Source: Lachnospiraceae bacterium (lineage in GTDB: Bacteria > Bacillota_A > Clostridia > Lachnospirales > Lachnospiraceae). From it: DNA of 64,000 nt. Below are positions 1-8,039 of the stretch, piece after piece. The notes beneath the pieces were generated by a model. It was not told where the DNA came from and did no database searches. It saw nothing but the letters and a program-made list of their open reading frames with translations. The translations under genes and the position numbers were made by a program. Within the stretch, counting starts at the first letter, position 1. Each line of letters begins with the position of its first letter. The stretch is taken from the NCBI GenBank assembly GCA_009911175.1, contig QXWX01000021.1, positions 1 through 64,000 on the forward strand, read 5' to 3'.

Positions 1-14
1 TCTTTCCCGGTCAT
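1..14 (-). CDS. 5' end of a leftward gene, product unknown
   Basis: Only the first codons (ATG ACC GGG AAA) are inside the window. The start is supported by a strong Shine-Dalgarno sequence on the minus strand, AAGGCGGTGATC, about five bases upstream, and by a good promoter further up. Too little is visible to name the product. Its upstream palindrome is shared with the ABC exporter at 2731, so it may belong to the same regulon. Confidence 0.55.
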
Positions 15-61
15 ATTTTGATCACCGCCTTTTTCGAAAATAATGTTTATCAGATAATTTC

Positions 62-116
62 ATTATAGCAAAATGAAATTTGAGAGTAAAGTCTCTCCGT
101 CTTACATTTTTGTAAG
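62..116 (-). promoter_or_regulatory. Promoter of the leftward gene with CTTACA/TGTAAG palindrome
   Basis: On the minus strand a perfect -10 box TATAAT (plus 62-67) is preceded at 17 bp by TTTACT as -35. Upstream lies the palindrome CTTACA-TTTT-TGTAAG (101-116). The same arms with the same 4-bp spacer occur at 2554-2569 before the ABC exporter genes. This suggests a binding site for the response regulator encoded at 520-1206. Confidence 0.6.
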
Positions 117-204
117 CCACTATTTTCCCAAAATCGTGTATAATATATCTATGATTCGCCCGTAAAAAGGTCTCATTTCTTTTGCCGGCTAAGGAACTGC
201 CTCA

Positions 205-310
205 AAATAATAAGCATATCTTGCTTGTCTAAATTTGTATAGGCGCTGTTGTCATCAGTCGCCACAATATATGTTAACGATGCGCCAAATCGCCTCCATA
301 TATTGTGGCA
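205..310. repeat. Partial copy of dispersed repeat family A
   Basis: The left arm (AATAATAAGCATAT then CTTGTCTAAATTT) resembles one arm of the complete elements at 21502-21660 and 35815-35977. A 13-bp perfect stem, GCCACAATATATG (261-273) with its complement at 297-309, closes a loop holding GATGCGCC and ATCGCCTC, similar to the loop of the 21502 copy. No gene is visible in 15-519 apart from this element and the flanking regulatory sites. Confidence 0.5.
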
Positions 311-519
311 CGAAACTTCAAAAATAATCTCAGCAATGAAAATGGACTTTTGACGGTCGAATCATCTATATTCACGGCAGCCGCAAAGCGGTATACGTCC
401 CTTTGCGGCTATGCTTCAGAACAACCGCAGACATGTGTGATCTACAGAGCGCAGATTCACTGCTGACCTGCGGCTCAGGGATGCCTGCCGGTAAGTACAC
501 GAAAAAGGAGGCGCTTTAT

Positions 520-1206
520 TTGCAGAAATTATTACTCCTCGAAGATGATATCAGCTTGATTGACGGCCTGACTTATTCTTTACAAAAAAATGGATTTGAC
601 CTCCGGGTCGCCGGGACAATCCGGGAGGCCGAAAGCTTACTTACAGAAAATGCAGATTTCGACCTGCTTCTTTTTGATGTGACCCTGCCGGACGGAAATG
701 GATTTACCTTGTGCGAAAAGCTGCGGGAATCGGGAAATCCGGTTCCCATTATCTTCCTGACCGCGTCCGATGAGGAAACCAGCGTCATCCGCGGTCTGGA
801 CTGCGGAGGAGACGATTATATTACAAAGCCGTTCAAGCTTGGGGAGCTGTGTTCCCGCATCCGGGCGCTTCTGCGCCGCAGCAGCATGCAGGGTGCCGGA
901 GAGGGAATCCTGCAGTCCGGAGAGGTGACGGTGAATCTTGCGGAAGGCAGGGTATTCCTTCGCGGGGAGCCTGTAGAATTTACCGGGGCGGAATACCGGC
1001 TGCTCTGCCTGTTCTTGAAAAACAGCGGAAGAGTGCTCACCCGGGGAACGATCCTGGACAAGCTGTGGGACGGCGCAGGTAATTTTGTGGATGACAATAC
1101 ACTGTCTGTTTATGTGCGCCGTCTCAGGGAAAAGCTGGAAGAAAATCCTTCCAGGCCCCATCATCTGAAAACGGTCCGGGGATTCGGATATCAGTGGAAG
1201 GAATAG
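520..1206 (+). CDS. OmpR/PhoB-family response regulator
   Basis: A 228-residue two-component response regulator. The receiver domain (about 1-115) has the acidic pair in LLEDD, the phospho-acceptor Asp53 in LLFDVTLPDG and the conserved Lys in DDYITKPF. A winged-helix DNA-binding domain follows (about 130-225), with the typical ending VRGFGYQW. I start at TTG 520, after AAAAAGGAGG at 503-512, because the longer open frame from 403 adds sequence unlike any receiver domain. The sensor kinase follows 55 bp downstream and a peptide-type ABC exporter after that, as in BceRS/VraRS-like detoxification modules. It probably binds the palindromes at 101-116 and 2554-2569; that is inference. Confidence 0.9.
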   Translation: MQKLLLLEDDISLIDGLTYSLQKNGFDLRVAGTIREAESLLTENADFDLLLFDVTLPDGNGFTLCEKLRESGNPVPIIFLTASDEETSVIRGLDCGGDDYITKPFKLGELCSRIRALLRRSSMQGAGEGILQSGEVTVNLAEGRVFLRGEPVEFTGAEYRLLCLFLKNSGRVLTRGTILDKLWDGAGNFVDDNTLSVYVRRLREKLEENPSRPHHLKTVRGFGYQWKE

Positions 1207-1261
1207 CGGCGCTTTATAGGTGGAAAGCGGGGCAGTTTGCATGATCGAAGGAGGAAATATT

Positions 1262-2488
1262 TTGAAATTCATGTATGAAAAACAGACGCGGAGGTTTTAT
1301 ATTTTTCTGATATGCATCTGTGCGCTGCAGATCTGCTTTCTCGGTATCTGCGGTATCTTTCAGGCCGGAGCTATCCGGCGGATCCTCGTAAACCGTGAGC
1401 TTGCGGCGGCATCGTATCTTTTGGAGCGGGAGATCGAGCCCGCGCTGATCGCCTCGGCCTGGAATCATACGGAGGTGACGGAAGCAGGAGAAAAATTGCT
1501 GCGGACGATCGGCCACACGGAGGATACGCCGGCTTACCTGCTGCTCCTCGCCGAAGAGACTTCCATTCCCCTGGGCTTGCTACTGCTCTCGGCAGGAATC
1601 TTATTTGCGGCAGTTCTCCTGGCGGGCACGGCACATTTCCTGCGGGGGCGGGAACATTTTTATGAAAACGCGGAAAAGGTGATCGCCGGATATGCGGACG
1701 GTTGGTTCGGGGAGCATTTACCATCAGGGGAGACCGGAACGATCTATCAGCTTTTCGGCAGTATTGAGCAGCTCGCCCTGTCGCTGCAGGCGAAGAGCGA
1801 GATGGAGCACAGAGCAAAAAGCTTCTTAAAGGATATGATCTCTAACATTTCCCATCAGCTGAAAACGCCTCTGGCTGCATTGAACATGTATATGGAGATC
1901 ATATCCGAGGAGCCACAAAATGAAGACGCGGTAAAAAATTTTTCCAGGAAATCCATGCAGTCCCTGGAGCGGATGGAGCAGCTCATCCAATCCCTTTTGA
2001 AAATGGCGCGCCTGGACACGGGAAATATTGTGTTTGAGAAGCGGCCGTGTTTTGTATCGGAGCTGGTCTCCCGGGCCGTGGACGATCTGCTGGAGAGGGC
2101 AAAGCAGGAGGGAAAGGAGATTGCGGTCCGGGGAGATCCGGAGGAAATGCTGTCCTGTGATCTGGAATGGACAAAGGAAGCGGTAGGAAATCTTGTGAAA
2201 AACGCGCTGGACCACACGGAAGCAGGCGGAATGATTCGAATCTCGTGGAAATGCTCTCCGGCGGTGTTCCGGTTGACTGTGGAGGATAACGGGAGCGGGA
2301 TCGCGCAGGAGGACATTCATCATATTTTCAAGCAGTTTTACCGCAGCAGGCCATCCGTCAGCAGACAGGGCGTAGGGCTGGGGCTTCCTCTGGCGAAGGC
2401 GATCGTGGAAGGGCAGGGCGGAAGCCTGTCCGTGGAGAGCAGACTGGGGGAGGGGAGCGTATTTCAGACTACATTTTTTTATCCGTGA
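1262..2488 (+). CDS. Sensor histidine kinase
   Basis: A 408-residue membrane histidine kinase partnering the regulator upstream. Two transmembrane helices (about 12-34 and 103-126) flank an extracytoplasmic loop of about 68 residues. A dimerisation/phosphoacceptor box follows with His198 in ISNISHQLKTPLA, and the ATPase domain shows the N box (NLVKNALDH), G1 box (DNGSGI) and G2 box (GVGLGLPL). TTG 1262 is preceded by AAGGAGG with a 7-base spacer; ATG 1271 is an alternative start. The short sensor loop lies between the very small loops of BceS-type kinases and larger ligand-binding ones, so signal detection may depend on the adjacent transporter. Confidence 0.9.
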   Translation: MKFMYEKQTRRFYIFLICICALQICFLGICGIFQAGAIRRILVNRELAAASYLLEREIEPALIASAWNHTEVTEAGEKLLRTIGHTEDTPAYLLLLAEETSIPLGLLLLSAGILFAAVLLAGTAHFLRGREHFYENAEKVIAGYADGWFGEHLPSGETGTIYQLFGSIEQLALSLQAKSEMEHRAKSFLKDMISNISHQLKTPLAALNMYMEIISEEPQNEDAVKNFSRKSMQSLERMEQLIQSLLKMARLDTGNIVFEKRPCFVSELVSRAVDDLLERAKQEGKEIAVRGDPEEMLSCDLEWTKEAVGNLVKNALDHTEAGGMIRISWKCSPAVFRLTVEDNGSGIAQEDIHHIFKQFYRSRPSVSRQGVGLGLPLAKAIVEGQGGSLSVESRLGEGSVFQTTFFYP

Positions 2489-2553
2489 CGTTACACCCAA
2501 AAAGCCTTTTGATTATAGATGAAAAAAGTTCATGCTGTATCATCCAGACATAT

Positions 2554-2607
2554 CTTACAGATCTGTAAGCTCCCATTCACCGGATTGTAAGGTTGGGATG
2601 CTATGAT
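2554..2607 (+). promoter_or_regulatory. Predicted response-regulator operator and promoter of ABC exporter 1
   Basis: The palindrome CTTACA-GATC-TGTAAG (2554-2569) is followed by a third TGTAAG half-site (2586-2591), 22 bp after the second, i.e. two helical turns. A -10-like TATGAT lies at 2602-2607. There is no good -35 box at the right distance, which fits an activator-dependent promoter. The transcript would run into the ATPase gene at 2731. Nothing else is evident in 2489-2730. Confidence 0.6.
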
Positions 2608-2730
2608 TCACTCAATCCGGAACAGCAGCCATTGAAGTGACCTGTTTCCTTATGGGAACAGGCTGATCATCCGAAGAGCTTTGCCGTACCGGATTACTTT
2701 TGAATCATTCAGAAAGGCAGGTTATCGCAA

Positions 2731-3414
2731 TTGGAAATCTTAAAGGTAGAAAACTTAAGCAAAACGTATGGCAGCGGCGAAGCGCGTGTGGATGCCTTGA
2801 AGCACGTATCCTTCTCCATGCAGAGAGGAGAATTCGGCATGGTAGTAGGGGTATCCGGCTCCGGAAAATCAACGCTTCTGAACTGCATCGGCGGTCTGGA
2901 TGAGGCCAGCGCCGGAAAGGTATTTTTAAACGGGCAGGACCTGTTTGCCATGGGAGAAAATGAACGCACCATCTTCCGCAGGCAGAACATCGGCTTTATC
3001 TTTCAGTCCTTTCACCTGATCCCGGAGCTGAACGTGGAGCAGAACATTATTTTCCCGCTGCTGCTGGATTACAAAAAGCCGGACCAGGGCCGGGTGGATG
3101 AGATCCTGCAGGTGCTGGGGCTGGAAAATCGGAGGAAGCACCTGCCGGGGCAGCTTTCCGGGGGACAGCAGCAGAGAGTGGCCATCGGACGGGCGCTGAT
3201 CACGCGGCCCGCCCTGGTCCTGGCCGACGAGCCCACCGGAAACTTGGATTCTCAGAGCAGCCAGGATGTGATGGACCTTCTGTGCAGGGCGTCCCGCCAT
3301 TACCAGCAGACGGTCCTGATGATCACCCACAACAGGAACCTGACTGCGTCGGCGGACCGGGTATTTCGTGTCGCGGACGGGGAACTTTCGGAGCTGGGAG
3401 GTGCGTCAGAGTGA
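2731..3414 (+). CDS. ABC transporter ATPase (MacB/BceA-like)
   Basis: A 227-residue cytoplasmic ATP-binding subunit. It has Walker A (GVSGSGKST, about residues 37-45), a Q-loop (FQSFHLI), the signature [15 protein letters not shown], Walker B (LVLADEP) and a switch His (MITHN). The short, linker-free form belongs to the MacB/LolD/BceA group that pairs with FtsX-type permeases and exports or displaces peptides such as antimicrobial peptides. The start is TTG, with GAAAGGCAGG upstream. The stop codon overlaps the GTG start of the permease by 4 bp, so the two are translationally coupled. Two-component genes upstream suggest inducible resistance to a cell-envelope-active peptide. Confidence 0.93.
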   Translation: MEILKVENLSKTYGSGEARVDALKHVSFSMQRGEFGMVVGVSGSGKSTLLNCIGGLDEASAGKVFLNGQDLFAMGENERTIFRRQNIGFIFQSFHLIPELNVEQNIIFPLLLDYKKPDQGRVDEILQVLGLENRRKHLPGQLSGGQQQRVAIGRALITRPALVLADEPTGNLDSQSSQDVMDLLCRASRHYQQTVLMITHNRNLTASADRVFRVADGELSELGGASE

Positions 3415-5774
3415 AGCATTATCTGGACTTGATCAAAATCTCGGCAAGGCAGCACCGGAAGCAGAACCGAATGACCAGACTGTGCATCGTGCTGGCCGTA
3501 TTCCTCGTTACTGTGATCTTCGGAATGGCGGACATGGAAATGCGCTCCCAGATGATCCAGGCAGTCAAATCCTATGGAAACTGGCATGCGGCCTTCGTGC
3601 TGGATGAAGAGCATGGGACATTGCTGAAAGCGCGTCCGGAGGTAAAAAGCAGTGTGCGGTACGGGGTGCTGAATTACCGTTTAGAGGACGGCTATCAGAT
3701 CCTGGGGGTGGAAACTGCGGTCTGCGGGTTTGACCCGGAGATGATGGAAATGTTTCCGGATGTGGAGATCCTGGAAGGGACGCTTCCGGGGAATGCCGGA
3801 GAGGCCGTGCTCAATGAGAGCGCAAAGACCCGCTTTGGGGTGCAGGTAGGGGATACCGTAGAAATGACGATCCCCCAGGGAGACACCCTGCAGTACCGGA
3901 TTACCGGGATCGTCAAAGAAATGGCATTGATGGCGGAGCATGACGCGTTCGGCATGTTCCTGAACATGGAAGGATTTTCGGCGCTCCGCTCGGAAGAAAC
4001 CGGGGCGGCCCGGGAAGAGGTTTATTATGTACAGTTTCGTCCCTACTGCAATATCCAGAAAGCAATCGGCGATATCAGCGCGCAGTTCGGCCTGAAGCCG
4101 GAGGAGGCGCGGCAGAATGTGAAGGTTCTTGCGCTGATGTTCCAGAGCCGGGATTCTTATATGATGCAGTTTTATTTTGTGGCAGCGGTTCTGGCCGTGC
4201 TTGTGATGATCGCCGGGATTCTGATGATCGCCGCAAGCATGAACAGCAACATTGCCCGGCGGACAGAGTTTTTCGGGATGATGCGCTGCCTGGGGGCCAC
4301 CGGCAGACAGGTGACCCGATTTGTGAGGAGGGAAGCGCTGAGCTGGTGCAGGACTGCAATTCCGGCAGGTGTGATCGCAGGCATCCTGGTAGTCTGGGGA
4401 CTGTGCGGGATGCTGCGCTTTTTAAGCCCCGGCTATTTTGAAGGACTTCCGGTGTTCGGAATCAGCTTTCCCAGTATGGCTGCCGGGATCCTCGTGGGCC
4501 TCCTCACCGTCTTGCTGGCGGCCAGGGCTCCGGCGAAGCGTGCGGCAAAGGTGTCCCCGCTGACCGCCGTTTCCGGAAACGCAGGCACCGTGCAGGCGGC
4601 AAAGCATGCGGCGAATACCCGTTTTTTCAAGGTGGATACGGCGTTGGGAATCCATCATGCCTCCGGCAGCCGGAAAAATTTTCTGCTGGTGACAGGCTCC
4701 TTTGCGTTCAGTATCATTTTGTTCCTTTCGTTCAGTACGGCTATCGATTTTATGCACCATGCGATCACGCCGCTGCGTCCGTCGGCGCCGGATATTTATA
4801 TTAGTAAAGAGGATTACTCGAACCAGATCCCATCAGGACTGGACGAGGAGCTTGTAAACTATCCTGGAGTGAAGCGGGCATTCGGGAGAAGCTATGCGGA
4901 GTTTACCGTGCCGGCAGACGGGAGGACGCTGGATGTTATTTCCTATGAAGAACAGCAGTTTCAATGGGCAGAAAAATCCATGATGGAGGGCAGTTTGGAG
5001 GACGCAATGAACGGAAAAGGCGTGCTGGCCGTGTTCCGGGAGGAATATACGCTGCGGCTCGGAAGCAGTATCCTGGTGTCTGCCGGCGGAAAGGAGTGGG
5101 AGCTTCCTGTGGTGGGCGTGCTGGGAGACGTTCCGTTTTCTTACGGAAAATCCGGGGATACGGAAGTTTCGGCCGGCATGGTCATCTGTTCGGAGGAATT
5201 TTTTCAGAAGCTGACCGGGGAATCGGGTTATGCCGTGATAGACATTCAGCTGGAACAGAACGCGGACGACGCACAGGTGCAGGAAATCCGGCGGGCATGT
5301 GAGCAGGCGTGCGGAGGCGGCTTCGTGTATTCTGACAAAAGGATCGGCAATCAGGAGGTCAAGGGGGCCAGCTATTCCATGTCTGTATTCCTCTATGGAT
5401 TCCTCGGCGTGATCGCCTTGATCTCCTTTTTCAATATCATCAACTGTATCTCCATGGGTGTGTCCGCGCGGCTGAGAGAATACGGCGCCATGCGCGCGAT
5501 TGGGATGAGCGTCCGGCAGGTGATCCGGATGGTTGCTGGCGAGGCCCTGACCTATACGGCTTTTGGAGTATTGTTGGGATGCGCCGCCGGGCTGCCGCTG
5601 AACCGGATGCTGTTTATGGCGCTTGTGACCTCCCGCTGGGGAGAAGCGTGGAGTCTCCCGGTATGGGAAATGCTGGTCATCGTGATGATTATGATCGGCT
5701 CGGTCTGCGCGGCGGTCGCAGGGCCGGCAGGGCAGATCCGGAAGATGACGGTGGTGGATACGATCGGGGTGTAG
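3411..5774 (+). CDS. ABC transporter permease with two FtsX domains
   Basis: A 787-residue membrane permease partnering the ATPase at 2731. About eight transmembrane helices fall in two repeats: one near the N-terminus followed by a large extracytoplasmic domain and three helices, then the same again (helix near residue 425, extracytoplasmic domain, three C-terminal helices). Each triplet is an FtsX domain; FFNIINCISMGVSARLREYGAMRAIG is the typical cytoplasmic turn of the second. GTG 3411 is chosen because it overlaps the upstream TGA. This is larger than BceB (about 650 residues, ten helices), so it is best called BceAB-like or MacB-like. Its last bases border the truncated gene at 5777. Confidence 0.9.
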   Translation: MKHYLDLIKISARQHRKQNRMTRLCIVLAVFLVTVIFGMADMEMRSQMIQAVKSYGNWHAAFVLDEEHGTLLKARPEVKSSVRYGVLNYRLEDGYQILGVETAVCGFDPEMMEMFPDVEILEGTLPGNAGEAVLNESAKTRFGVQVGDTVEMTIPQGDTLQYRITGIVKEMALMAEHDAFGMFLNMEGFSALRSEETGAAREEVYYVQFRPYCNIQKAIGDISAQFGLKPEEARQNVKVLALMFQSRDSYMMQFYFVAAVLAVLVMIAGILMIAASMNSNIARRTEFFGMMRCLGATGRQVTRFVRREALSWCRTAIPAGVIAGILVVWGLCGMLRFLSPGYFEGLPVFGISFPSMAAGILVGLLTVLLAARAPAKRAAKVSPLTAVSGNAGTVQAAKHAANTRFFKVDTALGIHHASGSRKNFLLVTGSFAFSIILFLSFSTAIDFMHHAITPLRPSAPDIYISKEDYSNQIPSGLDEELVNYPGVKRAFGRSYAEFTVPADGRTLDVISYEEQQFQWAEKSMMEGSLEDAMNGKGVLAVFREEYTLRLGSSILVSAGGKEWELPVVGVLGDVPFSYGKSGDTEVSAGMVICSEEFFQKLTGESGYAVIDIQLEQNADDAQVQEIRRACEQACGGGFVYSDKRIGNQEVKGASYSMSVFLYGFLGVIALISFFNIINCISMGVSARLREYGAMRAIGMSVRQVIRMVAGEALTYTAFGVLLGCAAGLPLNRMLFMALVTSRWGEAWSLPVWEMLVIVMIMIGSVCAAVAGPAGQIRKMTVVDTIGV

Positions 5775-5776
5775 TG

Positions 5777-6820
5777 CAGGCCGGCCTATATCCCGCTTCG
5801 GCTGCATCTATCTTTGCGGCTGATATATGTACAATATCATATAATGGAGATAAGGAACTTCTGAAGACCTCTATAAAAAATAAAAATATGGATGATTACG
5901 CAAGAAGCGCGATGCTGAAAGTCGTGGGACAGCTGCATCTGGATGGAGAGTTTGGGAAAGAAGAGCTTCAGGAGCTGATCAGAGAGATTGTATATAATGA
6001 AGAAGAAATCGGAGATTATATTTATACGGAGCTGATATATACGATGTGCGGATGTCATTTTGTGGAAATGCTTCCGGAGATCAGGCGCCTTTTTGAAGAC
6101 GGCAGGATAGATGGATTCGCTTTTGAAGGATATGCAGAATGTGTAGATATGATGTTTCGATATAATAAGGAGGCGTTCTGCAGATCACCGATCCATGCGG
6201 CCGATATGCTGCGGAGCTGGTCTATGTTCGAACAGCCGGAGCAAAATGAGCTCAGCCAGAAAGAGATGGAAAAGCTTCTTCGCAAGGCGGCAGCACAGTA
6301 CAATAAGCCGGAGAAGAAGGTCAAGATCGGAAGAAATGATCCATGTCCCTGCGGGAGCGGGAAAAAATATAAGAAATGCTGTATGAATAAGCCGCAGTCC
6401 CCTGTGGATCTGGTGGAAAGCGAACAGGAAAAGAAAAAGTGGCTCGAATATTATCCGGCTTCGGCAGAAGAGCGGCAGGAGGGCAGGGTTTATCTGGAAG
6501 ATTTTTATGACAGGGAGAGCATAGAGATTGATAAGCTCATTTATCTGGCTCTGAAACACCGTGCAATTCCGATATGGCAGAGAGAGGCAGATGAAGCAGT
6601 GGAACATAGAAAAAAGGTATATCTGTCAGAAGCTTTTTCAAAATTTTTGGAAAAAACAGAGAAGGAAGGTATAAAGACATTTCAGGAATATGACGAAAAA
6701 TATATTATACATTATCCGTGTGAAGAGTGGCTGCAGGTTCTCCAGAATTTGTCAAAAAATGATGACAAAGAACTTTTCGATTCTGTCACGGCATGCTGTA
6801 AGAAAATGCAGGGATTATGA
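5777..6820 (+). pseudogene. 5'-truncated DUF1186/SEC-C zinc-motif protein
   Basis: The frame encodes the second half of a DUF1186-type helical domain (ADICTISYNGDKELL onward), then a SEC-C zinc-binding motif (GRNDPCPCGSGKKYKKCC) and a further 150 or so residues. The N-terminal half of the usual domain is missing, and the open frame runs upstream into the permease gene without a plausible start or ribosome-binding site. The first in-frame ATG is 5888, inside the conserved domain. I infer a deletion that joined the permease 3' end to the middle of this gene. A short product from 5888 cannot be excluded. Confidence 0.6.
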
Positions 6821-6850
6821 TGTTATAAATGTTTAGAGGAGGTGTTTGTT

Positions 6851-7801
6851 TTGGATTTTTCTGTGATGCAGTCAATAGGCATGTATACAAAAAATATGGA
6901 AATGCAGATGAAGTGGAAGCAGAAGAAAGCGAACAATGACTTCACTGCTGACGGAAGTACAAAATTAAGCGATCCAACTGCGCGCCAGGCGGAAGAGATC
7001 CGGGAGGCACAGGCAGACGGATCCTCCAAGCTTTCTGCGCAGATCAGGACGAAGCTGGCAGCCGGTAAGAAGCTGACGCGGGAGGAAATGGATTATCTGC
7101 AGAAGAATGATCCCCAGACATATCAGAAAGCAAGAGCCATAGAAGAAGAGCAGAAAAGCTATGAGGAGGAGCTTAAGAGATGCAGGACAAAGGAAGACGT
7201 CCAGCGTGTGAAAATGAACCATACGGCAGCTTCTTTAAGCACAGTGAACAATGTGAAGAATAATCCGGCTATACCGGAAGGCGCGAAGCTTGGGATTATG
7301 TGGCAGGAACTGATGAAGACCAGGGCTTTGGAAGAGACGATGGGGGAATTTGTAAAGAGCGGCAGATACGCCCAGCTTCCGACCGAAGCAGAGAAGGCAG
7401 AGGCAGAAAAGGCGCTCAAGGAAGCAAAAGAGGCGGAACTTGGGATGGAAGATTCCGTGGAAAGCACGGAAAAAGCGGACAATGACGAGAAGGAAGCCAA
7501 TACAGACCGCGCGGTGGACAATGGCGGGAAGGAAGTCAATACGGACCTCGCGGCGGACAATGGCGGGAAGGAAGCAAATGCGGACCACGCGCCGGAAGGG
7601 ATTCCAGAGGATGCCGGAAAGGATGCTCCGCTTCATGATTCCGTACAAAAGGACAGAATGGTTTTACAAGAACGCAGGATGACTGTCGCGGAAGCGGAGA
7701 CAACGCCGGAAGCTCTGAAAGTAAAGCGGGCTAAAGCTCGTGCGGCATACAAAGCGAATCAATCCGAAATTCCGGAATCGGTTATGGACCTGAAAAAATA
7801 G
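6851..7801 (+). CDS. Conserved hypothetical protein, charged and repeat-containing
   Basis: A 316-residue, highly charged, probably helical soluble protein with no signal peptide or membrane segment. TTG 6851 follows AGAGGAGGTG with an 8-base spacer. The N-terminal 180 residues contain LTREEMDYLQKNDPQTY and a region following AASLSTVNNVKNNP. The middle, about residues 208-250, is an Asp/Asn/Glu/Lys-rich tandem repeat of 13 residues (7472-7600). The C-terminus (TVAEAETTPEALKVKRAKARAAY) looks like a conserved motif. I do not recognise a family. It follows the SEC-C fragment by 30 bp and may be co-transcribed with it. Confidence 0.75.
   Translation: MDFSVMQSIGMYTKNMEMQMKWKQKKANNDFTADGSTKLSDPTARQAEEIREAQADGSSKLSAQIRTKLAAGKKLTREEMDYLQKNDPQTYQKARAIEEEQKSYEEELKRCRTKEDVQRVKMNHTAASLSTVNNVKNNPAIPEGAKLGIMWQELMKTRALEETMGEFVKSGRYAQLPTEAEKAEAEKALKEAKEAELGMEDSVESTEKADNDEKEANTDRAVDNGGKEVNTDLAADNGGKEANADHAPEGIPEDAGKDAPLHDSVQKDRMVLQERRMTVAEAETTPEALKVKRAKARAAYKANQSEIPESVMDLKK
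7472..7600 (+). repeat. 39-bp in-frame tandem repeat
   Basis: Two full units (7496-7534 and 7535-7573), flanked by a partial unit on each side, encode variants of NTDxAxDNGGKE. The segment AATGGCGGGAAGGAA recurs exactly 39 bp apart. Being a multiple of three, copy changes keep the frame of the hypothetical protein. Confidence 0.85.
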
Positions 7802-7803
7802 GT

Positions 7804-7886
7804 CATACTGCGCGCAGGATTGATCTGCCGCTTCACGGCTGCGGCTGGCGCGATACTTACGGCAGATTTTATCGGCCGTGAGTATA
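7804..7886. repeat. Dispersed repeat family B, shortened copy
   Basis: CATACTG at the left and GGCCGTGAGTATA at the right match the family B element at 46867-46993, including GATCTGCCGCTTCACGGCT and CGGCAGATTTTATCGGCC. It sits between the hypothetical gene and the GH78 promoter, in the only gap there. Confidence 0.65.
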
Positions 7887-7980
7887 AAATAACTTATTGG
7901 AAATGTAGTTACAGGTCACGGGTTTACCAGTGGCCTGTAACTATGTCAGCTTTGAACCTCTCGGATGTCACATTAGAAAC

Positions 7981-8009
7981 TGTTCAGGCGCTCTCCGAAG
8001 GTGTATAAT
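7981..8009 (+). promoter_or_regulatory. Probable promoter of the GH78 gene
   Basis: A perfect TATAAT lies at 8004-8009, with a weak TGTTCA 17 bp upstream. The start codon at 8040 and its GGGAGGAA site lie just downstream. Confidence 0.5.
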
Positions 8010-8039
8010 GCACAAAACTGTACTGGGAGGAACGCAAAA

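Noticed and set aside
403..519. Longer N-terminus for the response regulator
   Set aside because: The added 39 codons do not fit a receiver domain, while TTG 520 has an ideal Shine-Dalgarno and starts exactly at the first strand.
5579..5776. Longer start for the SEC-C gene inside the permease gene
   Set aside because: The extra 65 codons are arginine/alanine-rich out-of-frame permease sequence, with no ribosome-binding site.
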